Assembly (NCBI GenBank): GCA_910577085.1 | Contig: CAJTLE010000118.1 | Span: 1 to 8,806 of the forward strand | Length of the DNA stretch: 8,806 nt | Direction of reading: 5' to 3' | From: an uncultured Allobaculum sp. | Lineage (GTDB): Bacteria > Bacillota_I > Bacilli_A > Erysipelotrichales > Erysipelotrichaceae | Shown: piece by piece, positions 1 through 7,049 of the stretch | Numbering within the stretch: position 1 is the first letter of the stretch | Layout: each line of letters begins with the position of its first letter | Translations under genes and position numbers: made by a program | Notes under the pieces: model-generated | Database searches by the model: none | Told to the model about the DNA's origin: nothing | What the model saw: the letters and a program-made list of their open reading frames with translations, nothing else

Positions 1-137
1 TGGTTAATGCAGATCCGCAGAGTCCGGAATTAGGCTGAACGTTCCGGAGTGCCTGTTTAGACCTGTGAAAGGTCAATTCTCAAATAACGTAGTCAGTTAA
101 GACTCAGGCTAGTCAATCAGGCTTGAATAAAGGTGTT

Positions 138-620
138 TTAAAGCCTTATCTTCAAGCCCCATCCAAATTGCGAAGCAGTTTGGGTGGGGTCATTGACTGG
201 CAGGTCTGAATCTTCCATCGACGCAGCGTCGTATCCGATACAGTGGATTTGAAATGTGAGTCCTGACCATCGCTTTTCGATATGGGCAGCGTGCTGACGA
301 GTTCTTCCTTCAGTTCTATACTCTGAATCCTGAAGTTCTTGATAGGGGAGTCGTTCTTTTCCATCGAACAGAAGAACGTTGACGATATCCGCAAAAACGT
401 CATTGTGGCGGATCAGTTTTTCAATCGCATGTTTTGTGGCATTTCTTTTTCTCCTTTGGTCAAATTTTGAATGAACCGGTGTGATCGCAGTGCGGGAATA
501 TGGATCACATACCTGTTTCTTTATTGTCAGAGCCAGTTTGAATGACCAAAGATCGCTGGATCTTGAAGTCATTCTTTTCAGTTGACAAGCACCTTCTTTC
601 TTCAGCCCCGACATTTTCAT
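138..620 (-). pseudogene. Decayed Rpn-family PD-(D/E)XK nuclease/'transposase' remnant
   Basis: An open frame of 160 codons runs on the minus strand, but only its middle looks like a protein family I know. Residues 60-91 (NATKHAIEKLIRHNDVFADI, then NVLLFDGKE) match the N-terminal signature of the Rpn/PD-(D/E)XK family transposase-like proteins abundant in Erysipelotrichia and Clostridia. A second patch at residues 127-136 (CIGYDAASME) resembles the later 'VIGYDGAxYR' patch. Intact members are around 300 residues, as I recall. Here the part between the patches is shortened, and the segment that normally holds the 'ENQ' active-site motif is not seen. The first 59 residues and the end look unrelated to the family. 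There is no start codon with a ribosome binding site in the family frame near residue 59; an ATG just after an AAAGGAG sits in another frame. I read this as a truncated, shifted remnant that no longer makes a nuclease. Confidence 0.6.
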
Positions 621-957
621 ATACGGAGAATTTCAAGAACTGTCTGCCAATCGGCTAAGTTTTTTTGAAAATTTTTTCGGCCCGAAAAATGGCTGGAAAT
701 CCAGGGAAGGGTCGACTGCAAGTTGTGCAAAGATCCATTAGCCAGCAGGCAGATGCAGGAAGAAGAGCTGAGGCAGATTTACAAAAGGAAAGCGGTTGAC
801 ATTTTCGCAAACGGAAAAATGCAGAGGGTCTGGTGAGAAAACGTGCGGTCCGAAACTGGTTGTAAGAAAGAAAATGGGGAGAAATTTGGAAGTTGAAAAT
901 GAATCGAAAAGAGATTGTTGAAGGATCAAAACTGAGAAAAAACGACAAAAAGGGCAG
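621..957. other. Non-coding stretch, no gene recognised
   Basis: No reading frame here has a credible start, ribosome binding site or protein-family signature; the two minus-strand frames are phenylalanine/serine-rich, as expected from the purine-rich plus strand. The only local structure I see is a small inverted repeat at 671-690 (TTTTTCG, short loop, CGAAAAA). It lies between the small-RNA unit upstream and the decayed Rpn gene downstream, both on the minus strand. Confidence 0.5.
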
Positions 958-989
958 AAAAAAAGGCACTGGACGTCACAGTGCCTTTT
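958..989 (-). terminator. Intrinsic terminator of the small-RNA unit
   Basis: A perfect 11-bp stem (961-971 with 979-989) encloses a 7-base loop (GACGTCA on the plus strand). On the minus strand it is followed by seven Ts (964-958, partly within the stem foot). The A/T foot means it might work in both directions, but the longer T run is on the minus side. It directly follows another hairpin at 993-1012. Confidence 0.8.
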
Positions 990-1080
990 CCCGAAAGGTC
1001 TCATGACCTTTCTCCGCCATTTATGATCAGCGGCGGTTCAGCATAAAAAATAGAAAGGAGGTTTGTCCGGTCACCCGGGC
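958..1080 (-). ncRNA. Candidate small RNA with anti-Shine-Dalgarno segment
   Basis: A promoter at 1087-1114 and a terminator at 958-989 bracket a transcript of about 120 nt on the minus strand. Reading 5' to 3' it shows: a CCGG-GUGA-CCGG hairpin (GNRA-type loop, about 1067-1078); an unpaired stretch with ACCUCCUUUCU (1062 down to 1052), identical to the 3' tail of Firmicute 16S rRNA; a CCGCC/GGCGG stem (1036-1014); a perfect 8-bp stem with an AUGA loop (1012-993); and the terminator. The CCUUUCU segment could also pair with AGAAAGG near 1013-1007, which would compete with the 8-bp stem, so two folds are possible. I did not recognise a known RNA family (SRP RNA, tmRNA, 6S and common riboswitch cores do not fit). 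It could instead be a terminated leader for a gene now lost downstream. No expression data support it. Confidence 0.5.
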
Positions 1081-1086
1081 AGACTC

Positions 1087-1114
1087 ATTATATAACGAAA
1101 CAAAGTCTTGACAA
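1087..1114 (-). promoter_or_regulatory. Sigma-A promoter for the small-RNA unit
   Basis: On the minus strand, TTGTCA (1114-1109) and a perfect TATAAT (1092-1087) are separated by 16 bases. This predicts a transcript start near 1080. It is the best two-box promoter in the window, yet no protein gene begins downstream of it for several hundred bases, which is the main argument for a non-coding RNA there. Confidence 0.7.
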
Positions 1115-2036
1115 AGACAGATTGCAGTTTCATCAAGCTGGATGCCAATTTTGGTAGATTTTAAAACAAAAATAGGGATCTTCACCTTGTTAAATTCCAA
1201 ACTTTCAAAAGATTTTGTCCGAATGAGCCTGTTCTTTTTCCAAATCGGATGAAAACTATTGATTCCTGTCTGAAATGTGGTTCACAAAGGATATTCAAAA
1301 ACAGTTGTTTCGTTTCTGGCAAAAACGACAGGAATGATTGCCCATAGAAATTTTCACCACCCACCAGACAAGTATCCATCTTTTGAATCCTCGTTTTTAT
1401 CCTTTTTCAAATCTGATTTCTGAATAGGGCCTGGTATGGTGAAGAATCGTCCGCGCGCCTGACCGATGGATCGGCTGGATCTGTTCAGTCATTCAATTGC
1501 TTAAAAAATTCAAAGCACCTGGAGAGGGGAAAAGAAAATTTCAGGAAGGACTTCAAATAACGCACGAAGGCCAGGTAAGAAATGAGGTCTGGAGCAGGTG
1601 AAGTTGTTCCCAGGAACCGGTCTTATTCAAAAAAGAGGGGATGGATCAGAAAATCATCCGGATTCTGGCAGTTTCTGATACTCACAGACCAATATTTCAC
1701 CGTTTCTGGTTCACTTACAGGCTGAACAAGGTAGAATTCTAACCAGAGAACATTTAAGAAGCGTCACATTTTTCAAGATTACACGCTAAACTGAAAGATA
1801 AAGGTTTTGGAGCGAATGGACGTTTTCGTGAATCTCTTCTTCAAATATGTGAATTAAAAATAATTCGGAATTTAATTCTTCTCGATTTGTCTCAAGGATT
1901 CTCAAATCAAAAATAGATCAATGATAAATCCAGTCCGTCGATCTTTCAGGCAGGAAAAGGGGCCTGGCTGATTCCACAGGAAAACAGATCGTCACGGATC
2001 AATAAGATCAATAAATAGAAAGCATAAAGAATAAGA
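1115..2036. other. Long non-coding stretch, only small inverted repeats seen
   Basis: About 920 bases hold no gene I can support. A 65-codon minus-strand frame at 1182-1379 starts about 9 bases after a GAGG, but it resembles nothing I know and may be chance. Visible structure includes a CCGA/TCGG mini-hairpin near 1462-1473, an 8-bp inverted repeat at 1851-1878, and seven GATC sites crowded between 1916 and 2050, just before the next gene. No clear two-box promoter for that gene could be picked out; TTGTCT at 1887-1892 lacks a good -10 partner. The stretch may be old gene debris or a long regulatory region. Confidence 0.5.
1851..1878. repeat. 8-bp perfect inverted repeat, AT-rich
   Basis: GAATTAAA (1851-1858) and TTTAATTC (1871-1878) are exact inverted copies separated by 12 bases. 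There is no T-tail suited to termination, so an operator-like protein-binding site or a chance AT-rich palindrome are both possible. It lies about 190 bases upstream of the large unrecognised gene. Confidence 0.35.
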
Positions 2037-2053
2037 ATGGATCAACGATCCAT
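2037..2053 (+). promoter_or_regulatory. Hairpin immediately upstream of a ribosome binding site
   Basis: ATGGATC (2037-2043) and GATCCAT (2047-2053) form a perfect 7-bp stem with a 3-base loop. It ends a few bases before the AGAAAGG ribosome binding site (2055-2061) of the next gene. In the mRNA it could affect ribosome access; as DNA it is a 17-bp palindrome that a repressor could bind. Neither role is shown. Confidence 0.35.
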
Positions 2054-2070
2054 CAGAAAGGATGAGGGGC

Positions 2071-4014
2071 ATGGCATTACGTAAAGATCAAGTTATCGTC
2101 TGGTTTTCACAGACGGAAAAGGGGAATCAGAAACAGTTGTTTCTGCTGGCCTGCCCGTATTCCCGGCTCAAAGACGTCGATAACCGTCTGCAGGCGGCGG
2201 TGACAAAGAAAGTGAAGGGAAGCCGTCTGGAACATCTCGATCCAGGCTTGCTGGAAGAAGCATCGATTCCATTTGTCCAGGACTATCTGGACACAATCTT
2301 TCGAATCGCCGATCTTTGCGGCTTTGGCATTACCTACCCGGCAAAGGCGGCCCAGCTGGAACAGAAAGCCTTGAATCTGGCTTCTTCCTTTTTAAAGGAA
2401 CAATATCCAGGCTGTGAATTTCTGATCCGCTATGATGAACGAAAAATCAGAGCGTCTTTAATCAGCGGCTGGATGCGTAAGACCCAGCTGCCCGCCCAGG
2501 TAGATCCAACGGATCTTTCCACTTCGGTTGGTCTACAGAGCGCAAGATTACTGGGAGCGTTGAGTAAAGGTTCCTCAGATGCGCTGATCAGCGACCTGTA
2601 TGAAAAAGTACGGATGCAAAGCCTGATGGCCCGTAAGTGGAAACTGGTTCTCGCAAAAGATCTCTATCTGGATCTGGTTGAGGGCAAGGCAAAGGACAGT
2701 GTTCAGACTTTATTTGAACGGATTCCGGAGCTGGTAGAGGAAGGTCAGTTTGAAAAATGGCTCAAAAAGAAAGTTACACCAGATTTTCTGGCCAAAGCAG
2801 CCGATCTGGCAGCCGATCCGGATCTTAAAGAACTGATTTTAACGAGTGCCCCAAACCGGCTCGAAGCGCAATATGAAACTCTGAAGGCAAACCAGAAGCA
2901 GGCCGAATTGCCATTTCCACAGGAAGACTTTGATGCCTTTGCGAATGTGTATGCCGATCATTTTGTCTCCCTGCTGGACCCGGCAAGGAGCGGAGTCGAC
3001 AAAGAAGACTGGAAGTCAAAATCAAAACAGCTGCTTATGGGCTGGATTGAACAGCCCGAGCAGACCGGCCGTCAGAAAGATACGATTTATATGATGTGCA
3101 AAGACAAAACTCTGTGCATTCTGCAGACCTCGCTTTCAGAATGCCTGGCAGCCGATCTTGAAGCGGGGAAAGAAATCCCATCTGGCACCTGGCAGTATAC
3201 CGAAATTCCAGTTCATCAGCTGGACGATTTCCTGGAGCGGATTTCGCAGACGCATCCGATTCCAAAGCTGTATCTCAAAGGCTGGCTGAATAATCGGATC
3301 CGGAAGTGGTCGATTGAAAACAACCGATTTTTGCCGCTGTATGAACTGGAAAGAAGCCATGAGCAGATGCTCGATTGCTTCACCACGCCAGCCCGTACAT
3401 TCGTGTACCCACCTGCTATTAAAAAAGAGGGAACCCGATGGTTCAGTCCAGAAGTTGAAGACGCTCTGGATGTGGAAGACTATGAGTTTCTGGTCAACCA
3501 CCCGCTCAATGCGCAGGAAACCAGACTGCTTGCTTCCAGTCTGGCGGCTGGTTTATCAAGAAATAGGGCCGCTCAGTATCTGGCCAGAAACAAAGCCCCA
3601 TTTTATGGACTGGTGCGTACCTACTTATTCTCGAGCAAGGTTCAGCGCTTTTTAGACCGCCGTAAATTTGTCGCTGAACAGACGATGCTTCTCAAGCCCA
3701 ATCTGTCTTTAGCCGCCATGAAACGGATTCATGGCATGGTGATGAATGGCATTCCGGTCGACTGGCTCAATACCAACCTGGCTGGCGGTATGTCACTGAG
3801 TGCGATGGATCGAATGGAACTTCAGTATCCATATGGTGTCCTTCCTTATACATGGCAAGTCTTCAGCCGTATGCCAGAATCGTTGGAGCAGTGGCTTTTG
3901 GCCAAGGCGAAACTGACCAATCCCCGTCATAATGAAGCAGCCCTGCAGGTTCAGCTTGACCGCCTCAATGAAAACTTTGCGGTTTTACTGATGCAAAACG
4001 ATAAACGCAGGTAA
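2071..4014 (+). CDS. Large soluble protein of unknown function
   Basis: I do not recognise this 647-residue protein. I prefer the ATG at 2071 (MALRKDQVIVW) over the one at 2062, because AGAAAGG (2055-2061) then sits 9 bases upstream, whereas it touches the earlier ATG. There is no signal peptide or membrane segment; the protein looks cytoplasmic, mainly helical and rich in Leu, Lys, Glu and Gln. A stretch around residues 287-440 seems to be a mixed alpha/beta block with several Trp residues. The C-terminal third (about 476-605) has loosely repeated helical units, for example LSLAAMKRIHGMVMNGIPVD, then MSLSAMDRMELQYPYGVLPY. These resemble in style the 30-residue helical repeats found in some Firmicute accessory proteins, but this is a weak comparison. 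It appears to be a single-gene unit, with its own terminator and a convergent operon beyond it. Length, even codon use and a clean frame support a real gene. Confidence 0.85.
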   Translation: MALRKDQVIVWFSQTEKGNQKQLFLLACPYSRLKDVDNRLQAAVTKKVKGSRLEHLDPGLLEEASIPFVQDYLDTIFRIADLCGFGITYPAKAAQLEQKALNLASSFLKEQYPGCEFLIRYDERKIRASLISGWMRKTQLPAQVDPTDLSTSVGLQSARLLGALSKGSSDALISDLYEKVRMQSLMARKWKLVLAKDLYLDLVEGKAKDSVQTLFERIPELVEEGQFEKWLKKKVTPDFLAKAADLAADPDLKELILTSAPNRLEAQYETLKANQKQAELPFPQEDFDAFANVYADHFVSLLDPARSGVDKEDWKSKSKQLLMGWIEQPEQTGRQKDTIYMMCKDKTLCILQTSLSECLAADLEAGKEIPSGTWQYTEIPVHQLDDFLERISQTHPIPKLYLKGWLNNRIRKWSIENNRFLPLYELERSHEQMLDCFTTPARTFVYPPAIKKEGTRWFSPEVEDALDVEDYEFLVNHPLNAQETRLLASSLAAGLSRNRAAQYLARNKAPFYGLVRTYLFSSKVQRFLDRRKFVAEQTMLLKPNLSLAAMKRIHGMVMNGIPVDWLNTNLAGGMSLSAMDRMELQYPYGVLPYTWQVFSRMPESLEQWLLAKAKLTNPRHNEAALQVQLDRLNENFAVLLMQNDKRR

Positions 4015-4056
4015 GCAGGAAAGCCCAGATTCTCGTATCAAACTTGTACAAATCTT

Positions 4057-4116
4057 ATCCCCGCCCAAAACGATCTAAGATCAGATTCAACCTGATCCCA
4101 ACGGGCGGGGATTTTT
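4057..4116 (+). terminator. Strong terminator after the 647-residue gene
   Basis: ATCCCCGCCC (4057-4066) pairs perfectly with GGGCGGGGAT (4103-4112), followed by TTTTT. Inside the large loop is a second hairpin, GATCAG (4079-4084) with CTGATC (4092-4097) around the loop ATTCAAC. The very GC-rich stem begins 43 bases after the stop codon. Confidence 0.85.
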
Positions 4117-4182
4117 AGGTGGAAGGTTCGGTTGAACGACCAAATGATGGGATAGACGTTTTGGTGGAGGACAAAAGCCATG

Positions 4183-4213
4183 AAAAAACGGCTTCCAGAA
4201 ATTCTGAAAGCCG
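4183..4213 (-). terminator. Terminator of the DUF212-nfu operon
   Basis: Read on the minus strand, an 11-bp stem (4213-4203 with 4199-4189, one G-U pair) with a 3-base loop is followed by six Ts (4188-4183). It lies 46 bases beyond the nfu stop codon. It faces the terminator of the convergent gene, so the two transcription units are insulated from each other. Confidence 0.8.
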
Positions 4214-4258
4214 AAATTGGCGAAATAAAACAATGCACAGATGAAATGAGTTTGAAGA

Positions 4259-4669
4259 CTAAGCCCCAACCAGAACAACTTCGCGCAGTTCTGGGAATTC
4301 ATCAAGCAGAAGCAGACGGATACCGGTTGAGAAATCTTCTCCGGCCATCATGCATCCGGCGCAGGCACCTAAGAAAGTGACATAGGCGATTCCATCTTCA
4401 TCGATGCCAAGCAGTTCGACGTCACCGCCATCGTGCTGGATGTAAGGACGGATTTTATCAATGATATCATTGGCTCTTTCTTCCCAGACATTTCGTTCAG
4501 CCCGGGTCAGTTTTTCACCTTCCGCAAGCGGCTTGATTTCAATGGGCTGTTCGCTTCCTTCAGGATCAATAGTGGATGGAACAGGTTCTACAGTTTCCTG
4601 ATCAGCAGCGTTTGCTGCTTCAGGTTCATTTACAGGTTCAGATACATTCTTTTCAGTTGCTTCAGACAT
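4259..4669 (-). CDS. NfuA/NifU C-terminal domain iron-sulfur protein
   Basis: This 136-residue protein carries the NifU C-terminal (Nfu) domain, which holds a 4Fe-4S cluster and passes it to target enzymes. Residues 64-136 give the domain: a first helix (ERANDIIDKIRPYIQHDGGD, 64-83), a beta hairpin, then the cluster motif GACAGC with Cys103 and Cys106 as a CxxC pair. Two such chains usually share one cluster. Before it lies an extension of about 55 residues rich in Glu, Pro and Ala, probably disordered; many short Nfu proteins (about 75-90 residues) lack it. The start is supported by AAGGAAG 6 bases upstream. It is the second gene of a minus-strand pair, 15 bases after the DUF212 gene. Family assignment is firm; the cluster's recipient enzymes are unknown. 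The name nfu would fit but the exact symbol varies. Confidence 0.9.
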   Translation of the reverse strand: MSEATEKNVSEPVNEPEAANAADQETVEPVPSTIDPEGSEQPIEIKPLAEGEKLTRAERNVWEERANDIIDKIRPYIQHDGGDVELLGIDEDGIAYVTFLGACAGCMMAGEDFSTGIRLLLLDEFPELREVVLVGA

Positions 4670-4684
4670 GGTTATCTTCCTTTC

Positions 4685-5146
4685 TTATGCGAAAACCGGA
4701 GCCATCAAAAACGGAAGGATCAGGCCGATCAGAAAACCACCCAACACTTCAACATTCTTATGGCCAAGCACAGTTTTAAGCTTTTCAGCGTAGAGGGGGC
4801 TGTCCAGTCTGACGGTTCCGGAAGTCCGGATATCCTTAATCAGTTCCTGGGTCAGCGCAATACTCTTACCTGTGTAATAGCGTACATGAGAAGCGTCATA
4901 CATCACGATAAGAGAAAAGACGGCTGTGACCGCAAAAATTGCGGAATTGAAGCCTTCTTGAATCCCGATTGCCATCGACAGGGCTGTGACTGTCGAGGAA
5001 TGGCTGGAGGGAAAACCGCCGGACGCTATTGCCCACTTCGGTTCCCATTTCCCAGTCTGATAATAATACACCGGAATTTTAAGAACTTGGGCAAGAATCG
5101 CGGCAAATAGTGAAGTCAGCAGTGGATAGAGCGAAGATGGAAACAT
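4685..5146 (-). CDS. Divergent PAP2 family (DUF212/YuiD-like) membrane protein
   Basis: A 153-residue integral membrane protein of the DUF212 family, distantly related to PAP2-type phosphatases; Bacillus subtilis YuiD is about the same size. Signature stretches are GGFPSSHSSTVTAL (43-56), VMYDASHVR (81-89, which in the family often reads VMYDAxGVR) and LGHKNVEVLGGFLIG (127-141). Hydrophobic segments lie near residues 8-25, 66-82 and 135-152. The PSSHS element recalls the PAP2 active-site motif, but an enzymatic role is not established for the family; lipid phosphate or envelope metabolism is a guess. A frame continues upstream to 5266, but the ATG at 5146 has TAAGGAGGG (5159-5151) a few bases before it, so I take that as the start. 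It leads an operon with the nfu gene 15 bases downstream. Confidence 0.9.
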   Translation of the reverse strand: MFPSSLYPLLTSLFAAILAQVLKIPVYYYQTGKWEPKWAIASGGFPSSHSSTVTALSMAIGIQEGFNSAIFAVTAVFSLIVMYDASHVRYYTGKSIALTQELIKDIRTSGTVRLDSPLYAEKLKTVLGHKNVEVLGGFLIGLILPFLMAPVFA

Positions 5147-5288
5147 ATTGCCCTCCTTACTTCGTATCAAAAACTTCATGGGCTCCTGGTTTTGACAGAG
5201 AAGAAAAGAGAATTTTTCTCTCTTTTTACCAGAAGCAAATCCCAGATTGAGATCGAAAACCATCATGAAAATCAGGTGGTTCGTTTAG

Positions 5289-5297
5289 AGTATAGCA
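5289..5297 (-). promoter_or_regulatory. Extended -10 promoter for the DUF212-nfu operon
   Basis: On the minus strand TGCTATACT (5297-5289) is an extended -10 element (TGn plus TATACT). No good -35 box stands 16-18 bases upstream. The predicted start near 5282 gives a leader of about 135 bases, which includes a weak 7-bp A/T-rich hairpin around 5205-5225. Confidence 0.45.
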
Positions 5298-5542
5298 CTG
5301 CCGATTTATCCATCCGGCTTTGATAATCACTCAAGTCAAAGGACAGAGAATATCCTTTTTAAAGGAATAAAACTCTCATACCGGCCGCTTATCGCAGTTC
5401 CTTTTGAAAGCTGGATCTGGTCCGATTCTGAGTTTGATCCGATATTTTTAGGCCCGAAAAGAGTCATATAATCCGAAATGTGCAATATAGAGACTTTCCT
5501 TGGGAATGAATCACAGGATGGGTATCTCAAAAGGTGAGCAAT

Positions 5543-5550
5543 GGTATAAT
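5543..5550 (+). promoter_or_regulatory. Extended -10 promoter for pgi
   Basis: TGGTATAAT (5542-5550) is a consensus extended -10 element; the -35 region (around 5522-5527) is poor, as often tolerated with TGn. The transcript would start near 5557, leaving a short leader of about 26 bases before the pgi start. A second TATAAT at 5467-5472 could be an additional upstream promoter. Confidence 0.6.
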
Positions 5551-5582
5551 AGCCCTAACCAAAGATTTAGGAGGAAAAAATT

Positions 5583-6857
5583 TTGATCAAACTTGATTTA
5601 TCCCATGCAAAACTCAATGAGTCTCCAAGCGTGTGGAAAGACAAAGTAGCTGAACTCGACGCTGCACTCGTCAATAAAACTTGTGCTGGCAGCGACTTCA
5701 CCGGCTGGATGACCTGGGCACAGGATTACGACAAAGAAGAATTTGCCCGTATTCTGACAACCGCTAAAAAAATCCAGGACAACAGTGATGTACTTGTTGT
5801 ATGCGGTATTGGTGGAAGCTACTTAGGTCCTCGTGCCTGCATCGAAATGGTTAACGGTCTTTATCCAATGAACCAGAAAGTAGAAGTCATCTACACTGGT
5901 AACACATTCTCTTCAACATACATCAACCAGGTGATGGAATACATTAAGGATAAACGCGTGACAGTCAATGTCATCTCGAAATCCGGAACCACTACTGAAA
6001 CAGCCATTGCCTTCCGTATCCTCAAACAGTTCATGGAAGACAAATATGGTGATGAAGCCAAGGATCGTATCATTGCTACAACCGACCGTGCAAGAGGTAC
6101 ATTAAAAGCCTTAGCTGACAAAGAAGGCTACGAAACATTCGTTATCCCTGATGACATCGGTGGACGTTTCTCCGGTATCACTCCAGTTGGTCTGCTTCCA
6201 ATCGCAGTTGCCGGCATCTCCATTGAAGACGTACTCAAAGGTCTCGGCGATGGTATGAAAGAATACGGCAGCGGCAACGTTGACGAAAACCCAGCTTACC
6301 AGTATGCAGTTGCACGCCGCATCCTGCAAAACCAGGGCTACGATGTAGAAATGTTCGTTGAATACGAACCACAGATGCAGAAAGTTGCTGAATGGTGGAA
6401 ACAGTTGTTCGGTGAATCCGAAGGTAAAGATGGTCTAGGTATCCTGCCAGATTCCGCTGTCTTCTCTACAGACCTGCACTCCTTAGGCCAGTTCATCCAG
6501 GATGGTAAAAAAGTTCTGTTCGAAACCAACCTGTATGTTGATCAGCCACCAGTAGACTTCCCATTCCCAGAAGATAAAGAAAACCTGGACAACATGAACT
6601 ACCTGGCTGGCAAGAGCATTGACTGGGTCAACAAAATGGCTGCTCAGGGAACTCTTGATGCCCACGAAAACACTGGCGGCGTTCCAAACATCGTATTAAC
6701 AATGCCTGGCATGACTGCTTACGATTTCGGTAACATGTGCGCATTCTTCTTCAAGGCAATCGCCATGACTACACTGCTGAATGGATCCAACCCATTCAAC
6801 CAGCCTGGTGTTGAAGTTTATAAGAAGAACATGTTCAAACTGCTCGGCAAAGAATAG
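5583..6857 (+). CDS. pgi: Glucose-6-phosphate isomerase
   Basis: Interconverts glucose 6-phosphate and fructose 6-phosphate in the cytoplasm, the second step of glycolysis, and links it to the pentose phosphate pathway and gluconeogenesis. Motifs run in the expected order: GIGGSYLGPRA (75-85), SKSGTTTET (132-140, sugar phosphate binding), GGRFSGITPVG (193-203), FGESEGKDG (276-284, holding the catalytic Glu), STDLHSLGQ (295-303, with the ring-opening His299) and NPFNQPGVEVYKKNM (403-417, with the catalytic Lys). At 424 residues it is slightly shorter than the roughly 445-450 of many Firmicute enzymes, but nothing essential is missing. The start is a TTG, placed 8 bases after TAGGAGG (5568-5574); no in-frame ATG fits as well. 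Its codon choice is noticeably more biased than in neighbouring genes, as expected of a highly expressed glycolytic gene. It has its own promoter and terminator. Confidence 0.98.
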   Translation: MIKLDLSHAKLNESPSVWKDKVAELDAALVNKTCAGSDFTGWMTWAQDYDKEEFARILTTAKKIQDNSDVLVVCGIGGSYLGPRACIEMVNGLYPMNQKVEVIYTGNTFSSTYINQVMEYIKDKRVTVNVISKSGTTTETAIAFRILKQFMEDKYGDEAKDRIIATTDRARGTLKALADKEGYETFVIPDDIGGRFSGITPVGLLPIAVAGISIEDVLKGLGDGMKEYGSGNVDENPAYQYAVARRILQNQGYDVEMFVEYEPQMQKVAEWWKQLFGESEGKDGLGILPDSAVFSTDLHSLGQFIQDGKKVLFETNLYVDQPPVDFPFPEDKENLDNMNYLAGKSIDWVNKMAAQGTLDAHENTGGVPNIVLTMPGMTAYDFGNMCAFFFKAIAMTTLLNGSNPFNQPGVEVYKKNMFKLLGKE

Positions 6858-6894
6858 TCTTTCCAGTTCTTGATCACAATTCCACTCTGAAAAG

Positions 6895-6926
6895 AAACCT
6901 GTCTTCCTACAAAGGCAGGTTTTTTT
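6895..6926 (+). terminator. Intrinsic terminator of pgi
   Basis: AAACCTGTCTT (6895-6905) pairs with AAGGCAGGTTT (6912-6922), including one G-U pair, around a 6-base loop. A run of seven Ts (6920-6926) follows. It begins 37 bases after the pgi stop codon and separates pgi from the next gene. Confidence 0.85.
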
Positions 6927-7049
6927 GCGCCTGGTCAGTCTATAGACTCAAATCAGACTCGACCACGAAATCATTGTGTAAGAAAATCTGAACATTCGGA
7001 TGTGCAGAAAAGCCGGACATTTTCAAGACAGGAAAAGAGGAAAGAAAAA

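Noticed and set aside
1052..1062. AGAAAGGAGGT on the plus strand as a ribosome binding site
   Set aside because: No start codon at proper spacing downstream leads into a frame of any length; the sequence makes more sense as part of the minus-strand RNA.
1182..1379. 65-codon minus-strand frame with a possible GAGG site
   Set aside because: No family resemblance, no promoter, and composition like the surrounding non-coding DNA; noted in the region description only.
1916..2050. GATC cluster as a replication origin
   Set aside because: No DnaA boxes (TTATCCACA-like) and no dnaA or dnaN gene nearby; Firmicute origins are not marked by GATC clusters.
4180..4380. 66-codon plus-strand frame with a good GGAGG 9 bases before its ATG
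   Set aside because: Its start lies in the minus-strand terminator of the nfu operon and most of it is antisense to the nfu coding region; the protein resembles nothing and its second half is the mirror of the Nfu domain.
6937..6948. 12-bp palindrome AGTCTATAGACT between pgi and the Nif3-like gene
   Set aside because: Too short and without a matching promoter to assign a role; kept only as a possible operator.
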